DNA of 7,533 nucleotides, taken from contig JAEWML010000239.1 in NCBI GenBank assembly GCA_023393155.1, positions 1 to 7,533 on the forward strand, given 5' to 3'. Positions 1 through 6,866 of the stretch are shown one piece after another. Position 1 is the stretch's first letter. Each line of letters starts with the position of its first letter. This stretch comes from Bacillota bacterium (GTDB lineage Bacteria > Bacillota > Clostridia > Oscillospirales > Oscillospiraceae). The notes under the pieces were generated by a model. It was given only the letters and a program-made list of their open reading frames with translations, was not told where the DNA came from and did no database searches. Made by a program: the position numbers and the translations under genes.

Positions 1-3
1 CTC

Positions 4-69
4 TTAAAAACTGAAAACATCCTTATTGACACGGGGCTTTATTAGAATACTTTTTTTCTTCCTATTCAT
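4..69 (-). CDS. possible 21-residue basic peptide, unknown function
   Basis: This short frame starts with ATG at 69 and ends with TAA at 4-6. It encodes a 21-residue peptide that begins MNRKKKS and ends DVFSF, with a lysine/arginine-rich N-terminus. The start is supported by a clear Shine-Dalgarno AGGAG at 75-79, five bases upstream of the ATG. That AGGAG overlaps the TAG stop (78-80) of the preceding minus-strand frame, and the stop-to-start gap is 8 bases, the spacing expected for translational coupling. I recognise no family. It could be a genuine tiny gene of a mobile element, the truncated remnant of a longer gene disrupted by a frameshift, or chance. The site in front of it is better evidence than the peptide itself. 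Confidence 0.35.
   Translation of the reverse strand: MNRKKKSILIKPRVNKDVFSF
20..30 (+). repeat. left copy of 11-bp direct repeat tccttattgac
   Basis: An exact copy of tccttattgac lies at 559-569, 539 bases away in the same orientation. The pair brackets the foreign-looking block that holds the recombinase relic. It may be a target-site or attachment duplication, or coincidence. An 11-base match somewhere in 600 bases is uncommon but not rare. Confidence 0.35.
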
Positions 70-77
70 AACGTCTC

Positions 78-350
78 CTAAAAAAATGAATCATCGGTTG
101 TCACTGTGCTAAAATCAGTAGTGGCTACTGGGGCTTTTCTTTGCGCATCAACGGTTGGATTGGTGTTGAAGTTAGTATTGATTACTTCATCAGTAGAAAG
201 ATGGGCGTTAGGCTGCTTATCTGTGTCAAACAGAAAACCATTTATGAACAGACCAATAGCTGATACCATTATGGCAGAGCAATCTGTATTATCCCTGTAG
301 CCAACCTGTAGTTTGTCTGTAGCTGCGATGAAAAAGACCGGCAGGCAAAT
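78..350 (-). pseudogene. 3' fragment of an unrecognised, possibly membrane-associated protein
   Basis: A minus-strand frame stays open from the stop TAG at 78-80 through position 350 and beyond, about 90 codons in this part. Reading on toward 434, it becomes the antisense of the recombinase relic, so any true coding part should end at the junction near 340-357 and its own 5' end is missing. The visible part begins with two hydrophobic stretches (near ICLPVFFIAA and SAIMVSAIGLFINGFLF), which suggests a membrane segment. A polar tail rich in T, D and N follows, ending TTDDSFF. An internal ATG at 267-269 has no obvious ribosome site. The stop overlaps the Shine-Dalgarno of the next minus-strand frame, which favours this strand over the competing plus-strand frame at 106-300. 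The base composition is clearly AT-richer than the polC side. I do not recognise the family, and a fortuitous open frame remains possible. Confidence 0.3.
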
Positions 351-524
351 AAGTATACGCCAACGATTCTCAACGAATTCATCTCGAAGATCATCATCCA
401 CGCGCCCGATAAAAGCAGCGGAAAGCGAAAGCAAAAGGTGGAAATCGTCTACAACGGCGTGGGTATCCTGAACATCCCCGAACTAACCGATGAAATGTTA
501 CGCAGAAACAGAGAAACGGCGTAG
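351..524 (+). pseudogene. C-terminal relic of a large serine recombinase (DUF4368-type tail)
   Basis: Only the last 57 codons of this gene are present, ending at TAG 522-524. The peptide starts KYTPTILNEFISKIIIHAPD, continues KSSGKRKQKVEIVYNGVG, and ends LRRNRETA. As recalled, this pattern (LNEFI.KI..H.PDKSSG.R.QK..I..N..G) is the C-terminal DUF4368 region of large serine recombinases of the TnpX/TndX kind found in clostridial mobile elements. Intact members have roughly 500-560 residues, with a resolvase domain carrying the catalytic serine, a recombinase domain and a zinc-ribbon/coiled-coil region, and all of these are absent here. Upstream the frame meets a stop at 309-311, and the intervening residues do not resemble the family, so homology breaks at about 340-357. 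There is no start codon or ribosome site. The fragment points toward polC and cannot encode an active recombinase. Confidence 0.75.
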
Positions 525-540
525 CCCTCCGGCCACACCG
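517..540 (-). terminator. candidate intrinsic terminator for the polC operon
   Basis: On the minus strand the arm CGGTGTGGCC (540-531) pairs with GGCTACGCCG (526-517) around a four-base loop. This gives a 10-bp stem in which two pairs are G-U. The tract TTTCTCTGTTTCT follows directly (516-504). On the plus strand those two G-U pairs become C-A mismatches, so the structure is better on the minus strand, consistent with ending transcripts that leave polC about 65 bases upstream. The U-tract is interrupted by C and G, so efficiency is uncertain. The hairpin overlaps the recombinase stop codon. Confidence 0.4.
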
Positions 541-558
541 TTCCCTGTTCATTATACT

Positions 559-569
559 TCCTTATTGAC
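559..569 (+). repeat. right copy of 11-bp direct repeat tccttattgac
   Basis: This exact match to positions 20-30 lies about 37 bases beyond polC's stop codon, in the convergent gap between polC and the recombinase relic. Its last two bases enter the plus-strand hairpin at 568-587. Its location at the chromosome side of the foreign-looking block is what makes it worth recording. Confidence 0.35.
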
Positions 570-593
570 GCCCGCCTTTGCGTGCGTTTCTTT
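568..593 (+). terminator. candidate intrinsic terminator for the recombinase relic
   Basis: The arm ACGCCCGC (568-575) and the arm GCGTGCGT (580-587) form an 8-bp stem with one C-T mismatch (572/583) around the loop CTTT. The run TTTCTTT (587-593) overlaps the last stem base and continues directly after it, as in a Rho-independent terminator. It lies 44 bases after the recombinase stop and is oriented to end plus-strand transcription before it runs antisense into polC. On the minus strand no T-run follows the stem, so this is unlikely to be polC's own terminator. Confidence 0.45.
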
Positions 594-605
594 AACCCAG
601 CCAAT

Positions 606-3600
606 TTAAAACAGCGTAATCTGGCTGGTTTCCGCCATTCCAGCGAAGGCTCCCAGCTTCTTGAGCTGCTCGATGTGGGTTTTGGAAAGCTTGTTGCAGC
701 ACATGGAAAACTCCTCAATGGAGATGAAGCTCTTTCCCTTCCGCTTCTCCACCGTGTCCGCCGCCGCCGTCTCGCCCAGTCCCCGCACCGCGGCAAAGGG
801 CGGAAGAAGCCCGTTTTCCGTCACCTTGAACTTTGTGGCCTCGGACTCATAAATACTTATGGTGTCAAAGTGGAAGCCCCTGAGATAAAACTCGTAGCAC
901 ACCTCCAGCGTGGTCATCAAATCCTGCTCCACCGCCGTGGCGTCCTTGTTGTTCTCAATCTCCCGGATTTTCCGCTTCACCGCGTCCATGCCCGCACAGC
1001 AGTACTCCGCGTCAAACGCCTTAGCCCGGACGGTAAAAAACGTGGCGTAAAACGCCAGCGGCTCGTGCACCTTATACCACGCGATACGAAACGCCATCAT
1101 GACGTAGGCCACGGCGTGGGCCTTGGGAAACAGATAGCCGATTTTGGCAAGGGAGTCGATATACCACTCGGGAACATCGTGCTCCCGCATAACCTCCACC
1201 CAGCCGTCCGGATAGCCGCTCTTTTTCACCTTGCCTTTTCGGACAGACTCCATGATTTTGAAGCTCAGCTCCGCGTCCACGCCCATGGAAATCAGGTAAA
1301 GCATAATATCGTCGCGGCAGCCCACCGTCTCCAAAACGGAGGCGGTCCCGTCCAGAATCAAATCCCGGGCGTTGCCCAGCCACACGTCCGTGCCGTGGGA
1401 AAAGCCGGAAAGCCGCACCAGCGTGTTAAAATCCCTTGGACGGGTGTCCACCAGCATTTGCCTTGTAAACCGTGTGTTGAATTCCGGGATGGCCACGGCC
1501 CCCGTCTCCCCCACCACGTCGTCGTGTTCATAGCCTAAGATTTTGCTGGAGATGAAAATGGACATAGTGTCCTCGTCATCCAGCGGAATGGAACGGGGGT
1601 CCACGCCGGTCAGGTCCTCCATCATGCGCACCATGGTGGGATCGTCGTGCCCCAGCATGTCCAGCTTCAGGAGGTTGTCTTCCATGCAGTGGTATTCAAA
1701 ATGGGTGGTGATAATGTCGCTCTCCGGGTCGTCCGCCGGGTGCTGGACGGGGCAGAAATCCTCGATTTCCATGTCGTCCGGCACCACCACGAGGCCGCCG
1801 GGATGCTGGCCTGTGGTGCGCCGAACACCCACGCAGCCAGTGGTCAACCGGTTTTCCTCCGCCCGGCCCGCGGTCATCCCGTTCTCCTCCAGATACTTTT
1901 TCACCATGCCGTAGGCGGTTTTTTCCGCAAGGGTTCCGATGGTTCCGGCACGGAACACCTGCTTTTCTCCAAACATTTCAATGGCGTGCCGATGGGCCTT
2001 GGCCTGATACTCGCCGGAGAAATTCAGGTCGATATCGGGGACCTTTCCGCCGCCGAAACCCAAAAAGGTTTCAAAGGGGATGTCGAACCCGTCCTTCACG
2101 TATTTTTCGCCGCACTCCGTGCAGTCCTTGTCCGGCATGTCCGCGCCGCAGCCGTAGGACCCGTTCTGTATAAATTCCACGTGCTTGCATTTGGGGCAGC
2201 GATAGTGGGGCGGCAGGGAGTTGACCTCCGTAATCCCGGACATATAGGCCACCAGCGACGAGCCAACGCTGCCCCGAGAGCCCACCAGATAGCCGTTTTC
2301 CAGCGACCGCTGCACCAGCTTCTGGGCGGACATGTACACCACGTCGTACTTTCCCAAGATGCCGCCCAGCTCCACCTTCAGCCGGTCCTCCACCAGCGGA
2401 GGCAGGTCCTCGCCGTAAAGCTGGCGGGCCTTTTCCCAAACCATGCGGTTCAGGTCCTCCTCGGAGTTTTCAAGCCGGGGGGGATACAGGTCCTTTGGCA
2501 GCAGCTCGAATGTTTCCACGCTGTCCGCCACGGCCCGGGGATTGCTTACCACCACCTCGAAGGCCTTTTCCTTCCCCAGATAGGAGAATTCCGCAAGCAT
2601 CTCGTTGGTGGTCTTGAAGTAGATGGGAAGGCTGGCGTCCGCGTCCGGAAACTTTTTCGACGCCAGCAGAATGTGGCGGTATACCTCGTCCTCCGGCTCC
2701 CGGAAGTGCACGTCTCCTGTGGCGCACACGGGCTTTCCCAACTCGTCGCCCAGCCGCACAATGGTCCGGTTCAGCTCCCGCAGCTCTCCTTCGGACTGCA
2801 CATCGCCGTTTCGCAGCATGAACAGGTTGTTGCACACCGGTTGGATTTCCAGATAATCGTAATAGGACGCGATGCGCCTAAGCTCGTCCCAGTCCTTGTG
2901 GTCCGCCACGGCGCGGAACAACTCGCCCGCCTCGCAGGCCGCGCCCACAATGATGCCCTCCCTGTGCTGATTCAGCAGGGTTTTCGGCACCGTAGGAACC
3001 CTTTTAAAGTAGTTGAGGTTAGACGCGGAAATAATTTTGTAGAGGTTTTTCAGCCCCACCTTGTTTTTTGCCAGCAGGATAATATGCTTGGGAAAGCGGT
3101 TGGACTTGCTTCCAAGGGGCCGCAGTTTTTCCATCTCGGGGTTGATTCCCTGAAGATTGGCAACGCCCTTTTCCTTCAGCATGTTGAAGAAAGGAATCAG
3201 CATATAGCCCACGGTGGCCGCGTCGTCGCTGGCCCGGTGGTGGTTAAAGGCGGGCAGATCCAGCTCCTCCGCCACAATGTCCAGCTTATACTTGTTCAGC
3301 TTCGGCAGCAGGTTCTGGGCCAGAATCAGCGAGTCAATATAGGTGGGCTGAAAAGAAAGACCCGTTTTTTTGCAGCCCTCCCGGATAAAGCCGATGTCAA
3401 ATTCCGCGTTGTGGGCCGCCAGCGGGCGGCCGTCCACGAATTTCAAAAAGTCCGCCAGCGCATCCTTCAGCTTGGGCGCGCCGCGAAGCATCTCGTCGGT
3501 GATGCCCGTAAGGCCGATAATTTCCGGGGTAAGCCGCCGCTCCGGGTCCACAAAGGTCTGGAACCGGTCGGTAATCTCTCCGTTTTTCAGCACCACCGCG

Positions 3601-4619
3601 CCGATTTCCGTAATCGCCTCCCGCATCACCTTCAAACCCGTGGTTTCGATATCGAAGCACACAAACTCTCCATTAAGGGGGCAGTCCTGCAATCCGTGAA
3701 CGGCCACCCGGTCGTCCAGATTGTTGATGAAATAGCCCTCCATGCCGTAGAGAATCTTGATTTTGTCTCCGGCAGCGTGCCACGCGTCGGGAAAGGACTG
3801 GGCCACGCCGTGGTCCGTGATGGCAATGGCGGGATGGCCCCAGCGGATGGCCTGACGCACCACCTCCTGTGGGTCGGTCAGCGCGTCCATGCTGCTCATG
3901 CGGGTGTGCAGATGCAGCTCTACCCGCTTTACCTCGGCGGTATCCTCCCGTTCCTTGTGCGCGGCGGCCCGGATGAGGAAGGGTGCCATCTGGATGTCCT
4001 TCCCATCCCAGGTAGGCTCCATTTTTCCCTGCACCGCCACCCACATGCCCGGCTTCAGTTTCCCGTCCAGCTTTCTGGCTTCGGCGGCGGTGAGGTTTTT
4101 CTGAACCGTCAGGGACCCGGTGTAGTCCGTCAGGTCCAGGCTCATACGCCACAGACCGGGGCGGCGCGTCTCTCTGCACTCAAAGGCAAAAATCTTGCCG
4201 ATAACAGCTGCCTTTCCGGTTTTCAGGTCCAGCGACCCCACGGGCACGGTTTTTCCCACGGGCTTTTTCTCCCCGTAAAACACCTCGCCCGAGGCTCCGT
4301 CCCGCTTTTTTTCGGCGTCCCCGCTCCTTCCGCCTGCTTCGGCTTGGGACGCACGCTGTGTTTTCTCCCTCGCCGACTCTATCGGACAGCATGCGCAGGC
4401 AATCCGCGCGTCGGCAAAGCCGTATGCCGTGCAGATTTCCCGGCCCAGCGCCCGGATTTCGTCTCCGCCCAGCTCCGCCCGGGTTTCCATTTTCAGTTCA
4501 ATCGTACGCTCCGCCCTGTCGATGGCCGCGCCGATAAGCATGGCCCCGTCCAGCTTCGCCCGCAGGGACGGAAGCGGCCTTACGTCCGGAAATATGTTGG
4601 AAAATGCGATTTTTGACAT
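606..4619 (-). CDS. polC: DNA polymerase III PolC-type catalytic subunit with 3'-5' exonuclease
   Basis: This is the replicative DNA polymerase of low-GC Gram-positives; it extends primed DNA at the fork, tethered to the beta clamp. Counting from the ATG at 4619 (1337 residues), an N-terminal domain and a charged linker (about 85-115) lead into an OB-fold (about 130-220). A PHP domain follows (HLHT at 236-239, ITDHG near 267-271). It is split by a DEDDh exonuclease (D323 and E325 in DIETTG, D408 in AEFD, H461 and D466 in HRASDD) and resumes to GDVHF near 635-639. A PolC-type zinc site has cysteines 808, 811, 824, 833 and 836. The palm carboxylates are D862 and D864 in PDIDLN and D987 in LDMLGHDD, 125 residues after the first. 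Helix-hairpin-helix segments lie near 1265-1325. The C-terminus QITLF fits the beta-clamp-binding consensus. Length is somewhat below that of Bacillus PolC (about 1440). All catalytic residues are present. It lies 63 bases after ispG, and the mobile-element scar follows its stop. Confidence 0.97.
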   Translation of the reverse strand: MSKIAFSNIFPDVRPLPSLRAKLDGAMLIGAAIDRAERTIELKMETRAELGGDEIRALGREICTAYGFADARIACACCPIESAREKTQRASQAEAGGRSGDAEKKRDGASGEVFYGEKKPVGKTVPVGSLDLKTGKAAVIGKIFAFECRETRRPGLWRMSLDLTDYTGSLTVQKNLTAAEARKLDGKLKPGMWVAVQGKMEPTWDGKDIQMAPFLIRAAAHKEREDTAEVKRVELHLHTRMSSMDALTDPQEVVRQAIRWGHPAIAITDHGVAQSFPDAWHAAGDKIKILYGMEGYFINNLDDRVAVHGLQDCPLNGEFVCFDIETTGLKVMREAITEIGAVVLKNGEITDRFQTFVDPERRLTPEIIGLTGITDEMLRGAPKLKDALADFLKFVDGRPLAAHNAEFDIGFIREGCKKTGLSFQPTYIDSLILAQNLLPKLNKYKLDIVAEELDLPAFNHHRASDDAATVGYMLIPFFNMLKEKGVANLQGINPEMEKLRPLGSKSNRFPKHIILLAKNKVGLKNLYKIISASNLNYFKRVPTVPKTLLNQHREGIIVGAACEAGELFRAVADHKDWDELRRIASYYDYLEIQPVCNNLFMLRNGDVQSEGELRELNRTIVRLGDELGKPVCATGDVHFREPEDEVYRHILLASKKFPDADASLPIYFKTTNEMLAEFSYLGKEKAFEVVVSNPRAVADSVETFELLPKDLYPPRLENSEEDLNRMVWEKARQLYGEDLPPLVEDRLKVELGGILGKYDVVYMSAQKLVQRSLENGYLVGSRGSVGSSLVAYMSGITEVNSLPPHYRCPKCKHVEFIQNGSYGCGADMPDKDCTECGEKYVKDGFDIPFETFLGFGGGKVPDIDLNFSGEYQAKAHRHAIEMFGEKQVFRAGTIGTLAEKTAYGMVKKYLEENGMTAGRAEENRLTTGCVGVRRTTGQHPGGLVVVPDDMEIEDFCPVQHPADDPESDIITTHFEYHCMEDNLLKLDMLGHDDPTMVRMMEDLTGVDPRSIPLDDEDTMSIFISSKILGYEHDDVVGETGAVAIPEFNTRFTRQMLVDTRPRDFNTLVRLSGFSHGTDVWLGNARDLILDGTASVLETVGCRDDIMLYLISMGVDAELSFKIMESVRKGKVKKSGYPDGWVEVMREHDVPEWYIDSLAKIGYLFPKAHAVAYVMMAFRIAWYKVHEPLAFYATFFTVRAKAFDAEYCCAGMDAVKRKIREIENNKDATAVEQDLMTTLEVCYEFYLRGFHFDTISIYESEATKFKVTENGLLPPFAAVRGLGETAAADTVEKRKGKSFISIEEFSMCCNKLSKTHIEQLKKLGAFAGMAETSQITLF

Positions 4620-4640
4620 AGCTTCTCTCAATCCTAACCT
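4620..4640 (-). promoter_or_regulatory. ribosome-binding region deciding the polC start
   Basis: The minus strand upstream of the ATG at 4617-4619 reads AGGATTGAGAGAAGCT, giving a usable GAGAG five bases before the ATG. The same frame is open upstream to a TTG at 4661, which would add 14 residues (MVRYIESRLGLREA). That TTG has only a GGGGA about nine bases away. The ATG product begins MSKIAFSNIFPDV, and PolC proteins typically start a few residues before such an FPD/FPE motif, so ATG 4619 is preferred. Confidence 0.55.
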
Positions 4641-4682
4641 GCTCTCAATGTATCGTACCAACCGCCGGTTTCCCCGCGATTT

Positions 4683-5720
4683 TCACAGCTTCTCAATCTC
4701 CTCCATCAACGCGTCCACCAGCCGCTCCTGCGGGACCTTGCAAAGAACCTCTCCTTTTCGGAAAAGCAGGCCCTCCCCGTCGCCTCCCGCGATGCCGATG
4801 TCGGCGGCGGCGGCCTCGCCGGGACCGTTGACGGCGCAGCCCATCACCGCCACGGTAATGGGCTTGCGGCAGCCGTCCAGCCGCCGCTCCACCTCCTCCG
4901 CCAGAGGAATCAAATCGATGCGCGTCCGTCCGCAGGTGGGGCAGGCGATCAGATTCACGCCGTCATGGCGCAGCCCCGCCGCCCGGAGAATTTTTTTCGC
5001 CGCGTAAATTTCCTCCACCGGGTCCGCCGTCAGCGTCACCCGGATGGTGTCTCCAATACCCATACACAACAGGCCGCCGATGCCCATGGCGGACTTCACA
5101 AGCCCCATGGACGGCGTTCCCGCCTCGGTGACGCCAAGGTGGAGGGGATACTCCGTCCGCTCCGACAGCAGCCGGTAGGCCGCGATGGTCAATGGCACGT
5201 CAGAGCATTTCACAGAGATGCAGATATCGTCAAAGTCAAACCGGTTCAGCAGGGCCGCGTGGCCCAAGGCGCTTTCCACCAAAGCCTCCGCCGTCACGCC
5301 GCCGTATTTCGCCCGCAGCTCCCGCTCCAATGACCCACCGTTCACGCCGATGCGGATGGGAATGCGCTTTTGGCGGCAGATATCCGCCACCGCCTTCACC
5401 TTTTCCGCCCCGCCGATGTTGCCGGGGTTGATGCGGATGGCGTCGATCCCGCGCTCCGCGCACGCCAGCGCGAATTTGTAGTTAAAGTGAATGTCGGCAA
5501 TGAGCGGGATGGAAATTTGCTCCTTAATTTTATCTACGGCCGCAGCAGCCGCCCCGTCGGGAATGGCCACTCGAATCAGTTCGCACCCGGCGGCCTCCAG
5601 CGCTTTGATTTGCGCCACGGTGGCGGCCACATCGTCGGTTTTGGTGCTGCACATGGACTGGATCGTGACCGGCGCGCCGCCGCCCACGGGGACGGCGCCC
5701 ACCATCAATTGCTTTGTCAT
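4683..5720 (-). CDS. ispG: 4-hydroxy-3-methylbut-2-enyl diphosphate synthase (IspG/GcpE)
   Basis: IspG is a cytoplasmic iron-sulfur enzyme of the MEP isoprenoid pathway. It reductively opens 2-C-methyl-D-erythritol 2,4-cyclodiphosphate to HMBPP, the substrate of IspH. The 345-residue product is full length for the short bacterial form. An N-terminal TIM barrel starts with the family signature VGGGAPVTIQSM and includes ADIHFNYKFAL (about 75-85), INPGNIG (97-103), GVNGGSLE (125-132) and a conserved GVTEAG segment (196-201). The C-terminal ferredoxin-like domain supplies the 4Fe-4S ligands: C260 and C263 in CPTCGR and C295 in MGCAVNGPGEA, with the conserved glutamate E302. These spacings equal those of the E. 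coli enzyme. The ATG at 5720 follows a strong GGGAGG that overlaps the end of rseP, only 14 bases away, so the two genes are very likely co-transcribed and perhaps translationally coupled. Nothing is unusual. Confidence 0.97.
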   Translation of the reverse strand: MTKQLMVGAVPVGGGAPVTIQSMCSTKTDDVAATVAQIKALEAAGCELIRVAIPDGAAAAAVDKIKEQISIPLIADIHFNYKFALACAERGIDAIRINPGNIGGAEKVKAVADICRQKRIPIRIGVNGGSLERELRAKYGGVTAEALVESALGHAALLNRFDFDDICISVKCSDVPLTIAAYRLLSERTEYPLHLGVTEAGTPSMGLVKSAMGIGGLLCMGIGDTIRVTLTADPVEEIYAAKKILRAAGLRHDGVNLIACPTCGRTRIDLIPLAEEVERRLDGCRKPITVAVMGCAVNGPGEAAAADIGIAGGDGEGLLFRKGEVLCKVPQERLVDALMEEIEKL

Positions 5721-5734
5721 CGGTACTCCCTCCC

Positions 5735-6805
5735 TCAGCCGAACAGCCGGGAAACGTCGTGAAGCGTCACAATCAGCATAAAGCCCAGCAATACCACCAG
5801 ACCGCCGTAATTGATGGCGTTTTCGTATTTTTCAGGAATGCGCTTTTTAAAGAGCGCCATGGCAATGGCGTCCACCGTTAAAAACAGTACCCGTCCGCCG
5901 TCCAGCGCGGGAAGTGGCAGCAGGTTCATCACCGCCAGATTCACGGCGATGAGCGCCGTGAAAAAGAGGATGTTGTCCAGTGCGTCCCGGGCGCTTTCCG
6001 AGGCCTGCCCCACCTGCGTGATGGTGGAAACGATGCCCACCGGGCCGCTCATGTCCTTGAGTCCCGCGTCTCCCCGCGCCAGCATCTGAAGGCTGATGCG
6101 CACGGTCCGCACGAAATCCACAGTGTTGTACCACGCAATTTTCACCTTGCCCAGCGCCGTGGCGGGCACGGCCTCATTGCCGTAGAAAAAGCCGTAGCCC
6201 TGATAGGGCTTGCCGTCCTGCCCGGTGCAGGTTTGCAGGGGAATGCCCGTGAGGGACACCTTCTCCCCATTCCGCAGCACCGTCACGGCCAGTTTCTCTT
6301 TTCCCGCGTTCACTCGCATTATAAGGGCCACGTCGCCGCTGACGTAAATCCGTTCCCCATTGATGGCCCAAAGCTGGTCGCCCGCTTGCATCGTCTCCTC
6401 TTCGGCGGCGGTGAACTCCGGCGCCACACCGGCGACGGTTGGCACGTAAAACGCCTCGGCCCCGGAGTAGAGAACCAGCAGAATCAAAAAGCCCGTCAGG
6501 AAATTGGAAAGGGACCCCGCCACAAAAATGAAAAACTGCTTCCAATACCTCTGGCGGCTGATGGCCCGGGGATTATCCGAATCCTCGTCCTCTCCCTCCA
6601 TGGCGCAGTAGCCGCCCACGGGGAGGATGCGGAGGGAATACTGCGTCTCTCCCCGCTGTCTTTTAAAGAGGGCAGGACCCATGCCGATGGAAAACTCGTT
6701 AACCTGCACGCCGCAGGCCTTGGCGGCCAGAAAGTGTCCCAGCTCGTGGAGCGCGATAAGCACGCCAAACATGAGAATCGCCGCGAGAATGTAGACAATT
6801 GTCAT
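5735..6805 (-). CDS. rseP: RseP-family site-2 intramembrane zinc metalloprotease (RasP/RseP)
   Basis: This is an M50-family site-2 protease in the cytoplasmic membrane. Relatives cleave anti-sigma factors, cell-division proteins and leftover signal peptides within the bilayer; the substrates here cannot be read from the sequence. The 356-residue protein starts with a membrane helix containing the zinc motif HELGH (H20, E21, H24). The conserved FSIGMGP and LPVGGYCAMEGE segments follow. A second helix lies near 90-112, a PDZ domain runs from about 125 to 190 (AGDQLWAINGE, about 141-151), and the family motif MSGPVGI is at 252-258. A third helix carries the second active-site motif NLLPLPALDGGR with D302, and a last helix is near 333-347. 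The length is less than that of E. coli RseP (450), which has two PDZ domains; one PDZ is typical of Gram-positives. The ATG at 6805 follows AGGAG with a five-base spacer. Placement between dxr and ispG is the common clostridial arrangement. Confidence 0.96.
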   Translation of the reverse strand: MTIVYILAAILMFGVLIALHELGHFLAAKACGVQVNEFSIGMGPALFKRQRGETQYSLRILPVGGYCAMEGEDEDSDNPRAISRQRYWKQFFIFVAGSLSNFLTGFLILLVLYSGAEAFYVPTVAGVAPEFTAAEEETMQAGDQLWAINGERIYVSGDVALIMRVNAGKEKLAVTVLRNGEKVSLTGIPLQTCTGQDGKPYQGYGFFYGNEAVPATALGKVKIAWYNTVDFVRTVRISLQMLARGDAGLKDMSGPVGIVSTITQVGQASESARDALDNILFFTALIAVNLAVMNLLPLPALDGGRVLFLTVDAIAMALFKKRIPEKYENAINYGGLVVLLGFMLIVTLHDVSRLFG

Positions 6806-6866
6806 AAATACTCCTAACTAAACTGTTCCGATGCCGCGTCCGCGGCGTTTCCCGTCTTCGGGCGCT

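Noticed and set aside
106..300. A 64-codon plus-strand frame beginning at GTG 106
   Set aside because: There is no Shine-Dalgarno upstream, and the opposite strand has better signals (a stop overlapping a good AGGAG-ATG), so the plus frame is probably fortuitous.
449..796. A minus-strand frame spanning the polC 3' end and the recombinase relic
   Set aside because: It is out of frame with polC, crosses the scar, and has R/S-rich shadow composition.
582..1538. A 318-codon plus-strand frame over the polC 3' end
   Set aside because: It is another antisense shadow of polC with no family motifs; it overlaps the catalytic-domain and C-terminal coding region.
1647..4616. A 989-codon open frame on the plus strand opposite polC
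   Set aside because: It lies wholly antisense to an unmistakable polC. Its product is rich in H, R and G with no recognisable motif, and G/C-biased third positions of polC suppress antisense stops. There is no credible ribosome site or promoter.
6233..6817. A 194-codon plus-strand frame antisense to rseP
   Set aside because: It is a shadow of rseP codon bias; the protein has low-complexity H/G/R composition and no motif.
6833..6846. GCCGCG/CGCGGC palindrome in the dxr-rseP gap
   Set aside because: The stem is only 5-6 bp and no T-run follows on the minus strand, so there is no support for a terminator between these genes.
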